A stretch of DNA of 64,000 nt. Origin: Nematostella vectensis. Its lineage: Eukaryota; Cnidaria; Anthozoa; Actiniaria; Edwardsiidae. Position numbers and translations under genes: made by a program. Every line of letters begins with the position of its first letter. Positions within the stretch are counted from its first letter, which is position 1. Below the pieces are notes generated by a model. That model saw nothing but the letters and a program-made list of their open reading frames with translations. It was not told the DNA's origin and made no database searches. This document shows positions 63,988 to 64,000 of the stretch, piece after piece. The stretch is from contig NC_064046.1 of the NCBI RefSeq assembly GCF_932526225.1, positions 14,769,408-14,833,407 of the forward strand, given 5' to 3'.

Positions 63988-64000
63988 GGTTCGATCCCAT
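63988..64000 (+). repeat. Start of next forward monomer (window edge)
   Basis: Only the B box GGTTCGATCCC and two more bases are inside the window. It shows the array continues. Confidence 0.85.

Larger units (their letters stand above)
32471..64000 (+). repeat. Satellite array block 3, forward orientation
   Basis: B boxes on the + strand start at 34162, 36120, 38128, 40071, 42067, 44067, 46074, 48082, 50079, 52027, 56982, 58977 and 63988. Two further modules, near 55061 and 62015, have lost the B box. This block is less regular than block 2. It contains the 51-bp deletion subfamily, a deletion of about 120 bp at 33397, and a partial higher-order repeat from 52 kb onward. The window ends inside a monomer, so the array continues to the right. 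Confidence 0.95.

Noticed and set aside
1-64000. rDNA, 5S, snRNA or histone gene repeat
   Set aside because: A 2-kb tandem unit raised this idea, but I see no 5S rRNA internal control region, no U1, U2, U5 or U6 core sequence and no histone frame in the monomer.
1-64000. CRISPR array or prokaryotic repeat region
   Set aside because: The repeat unit is 2 kb with no short repeat and spacer pattern. No prokaryotic genes are present.

Overview
The whole 64-kb window is one satellite-type array. A monomer of about 2.0 kb is repeated about 34 times (some copies partial or truncated), and I find no credible protein-coding gene. The sequence is AT-rich, with one CpG-rich stretch of about 340 bp per monomer. 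It carries a piggyBac-type TTAA-flanked MITE, tRNA-type internal Pol III promoter boxes, and (TA)n and (TAA)n microsatellites. This points to nuclear heterochromatin of a eukaryote, more likely an animal than a plant because piggyBac MITEs are mainly a metazoan feature. I do not recognise the species or the satellite family.

Layout. Three blocks alternate in direction. Block 1 (1-5128) is forward, meaning its Pol III boxes read on the + strand. Block 2 (5129-32470) is reversed. Block 3 (32471-64000) is forward again. The two switch points are fold-back junctions with short asymmetric spacers: 208 bp at 4921-5128 and 228 bp at 32242-32469. Monomers on both sides of the second junction share private variants, so about three monomers on each side form a real palindrome. 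I used the B box GGTTCGATCCC (GGGATCGAACC in block 2) as the phase mark. Intact monomers are 1986-2010 bp; shorter ones (1943-1958 bp) share one deletion of about 51 bp.

Monomer anatomy, forward direction, starting at the B box: B box; short T-run; CCTAGG/GTTAAC motif; AT-rich DNA; a 111-bp piggyBac-like MITE between TTAA sites; a (TA)n tract; a (TAA)n tract; a 298-bp region bounded by inverted CTTTAAAGGGG motifs; an AT-rich spacer; and the CpG-rich block. That block ends in an A-box-like motif, the next B box and a T-run, so each monomer contains a degenerate tRNA-like Pol III module of about 70 nt.

Array dynamics are visible in the sequence. There is a 4,001-bp dimer duplication (about 15.1-23.0 kb) and a nearly identical pair of 2,007-bp monomers (44-48 kb). 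A segment of about 4.2 kb is repeated at a 6.95-kb offset (about 52.0-56.2 and 59.0-63.1 kb) and carries both a 960-bp truncation and a B-box deletion. The 51-bp deletion appears in four monomers that are not all adjacent. These patterns fit unequal exchange, gene conversion and inversion inside a homogenising array. Identity statements are by eye, not computed.
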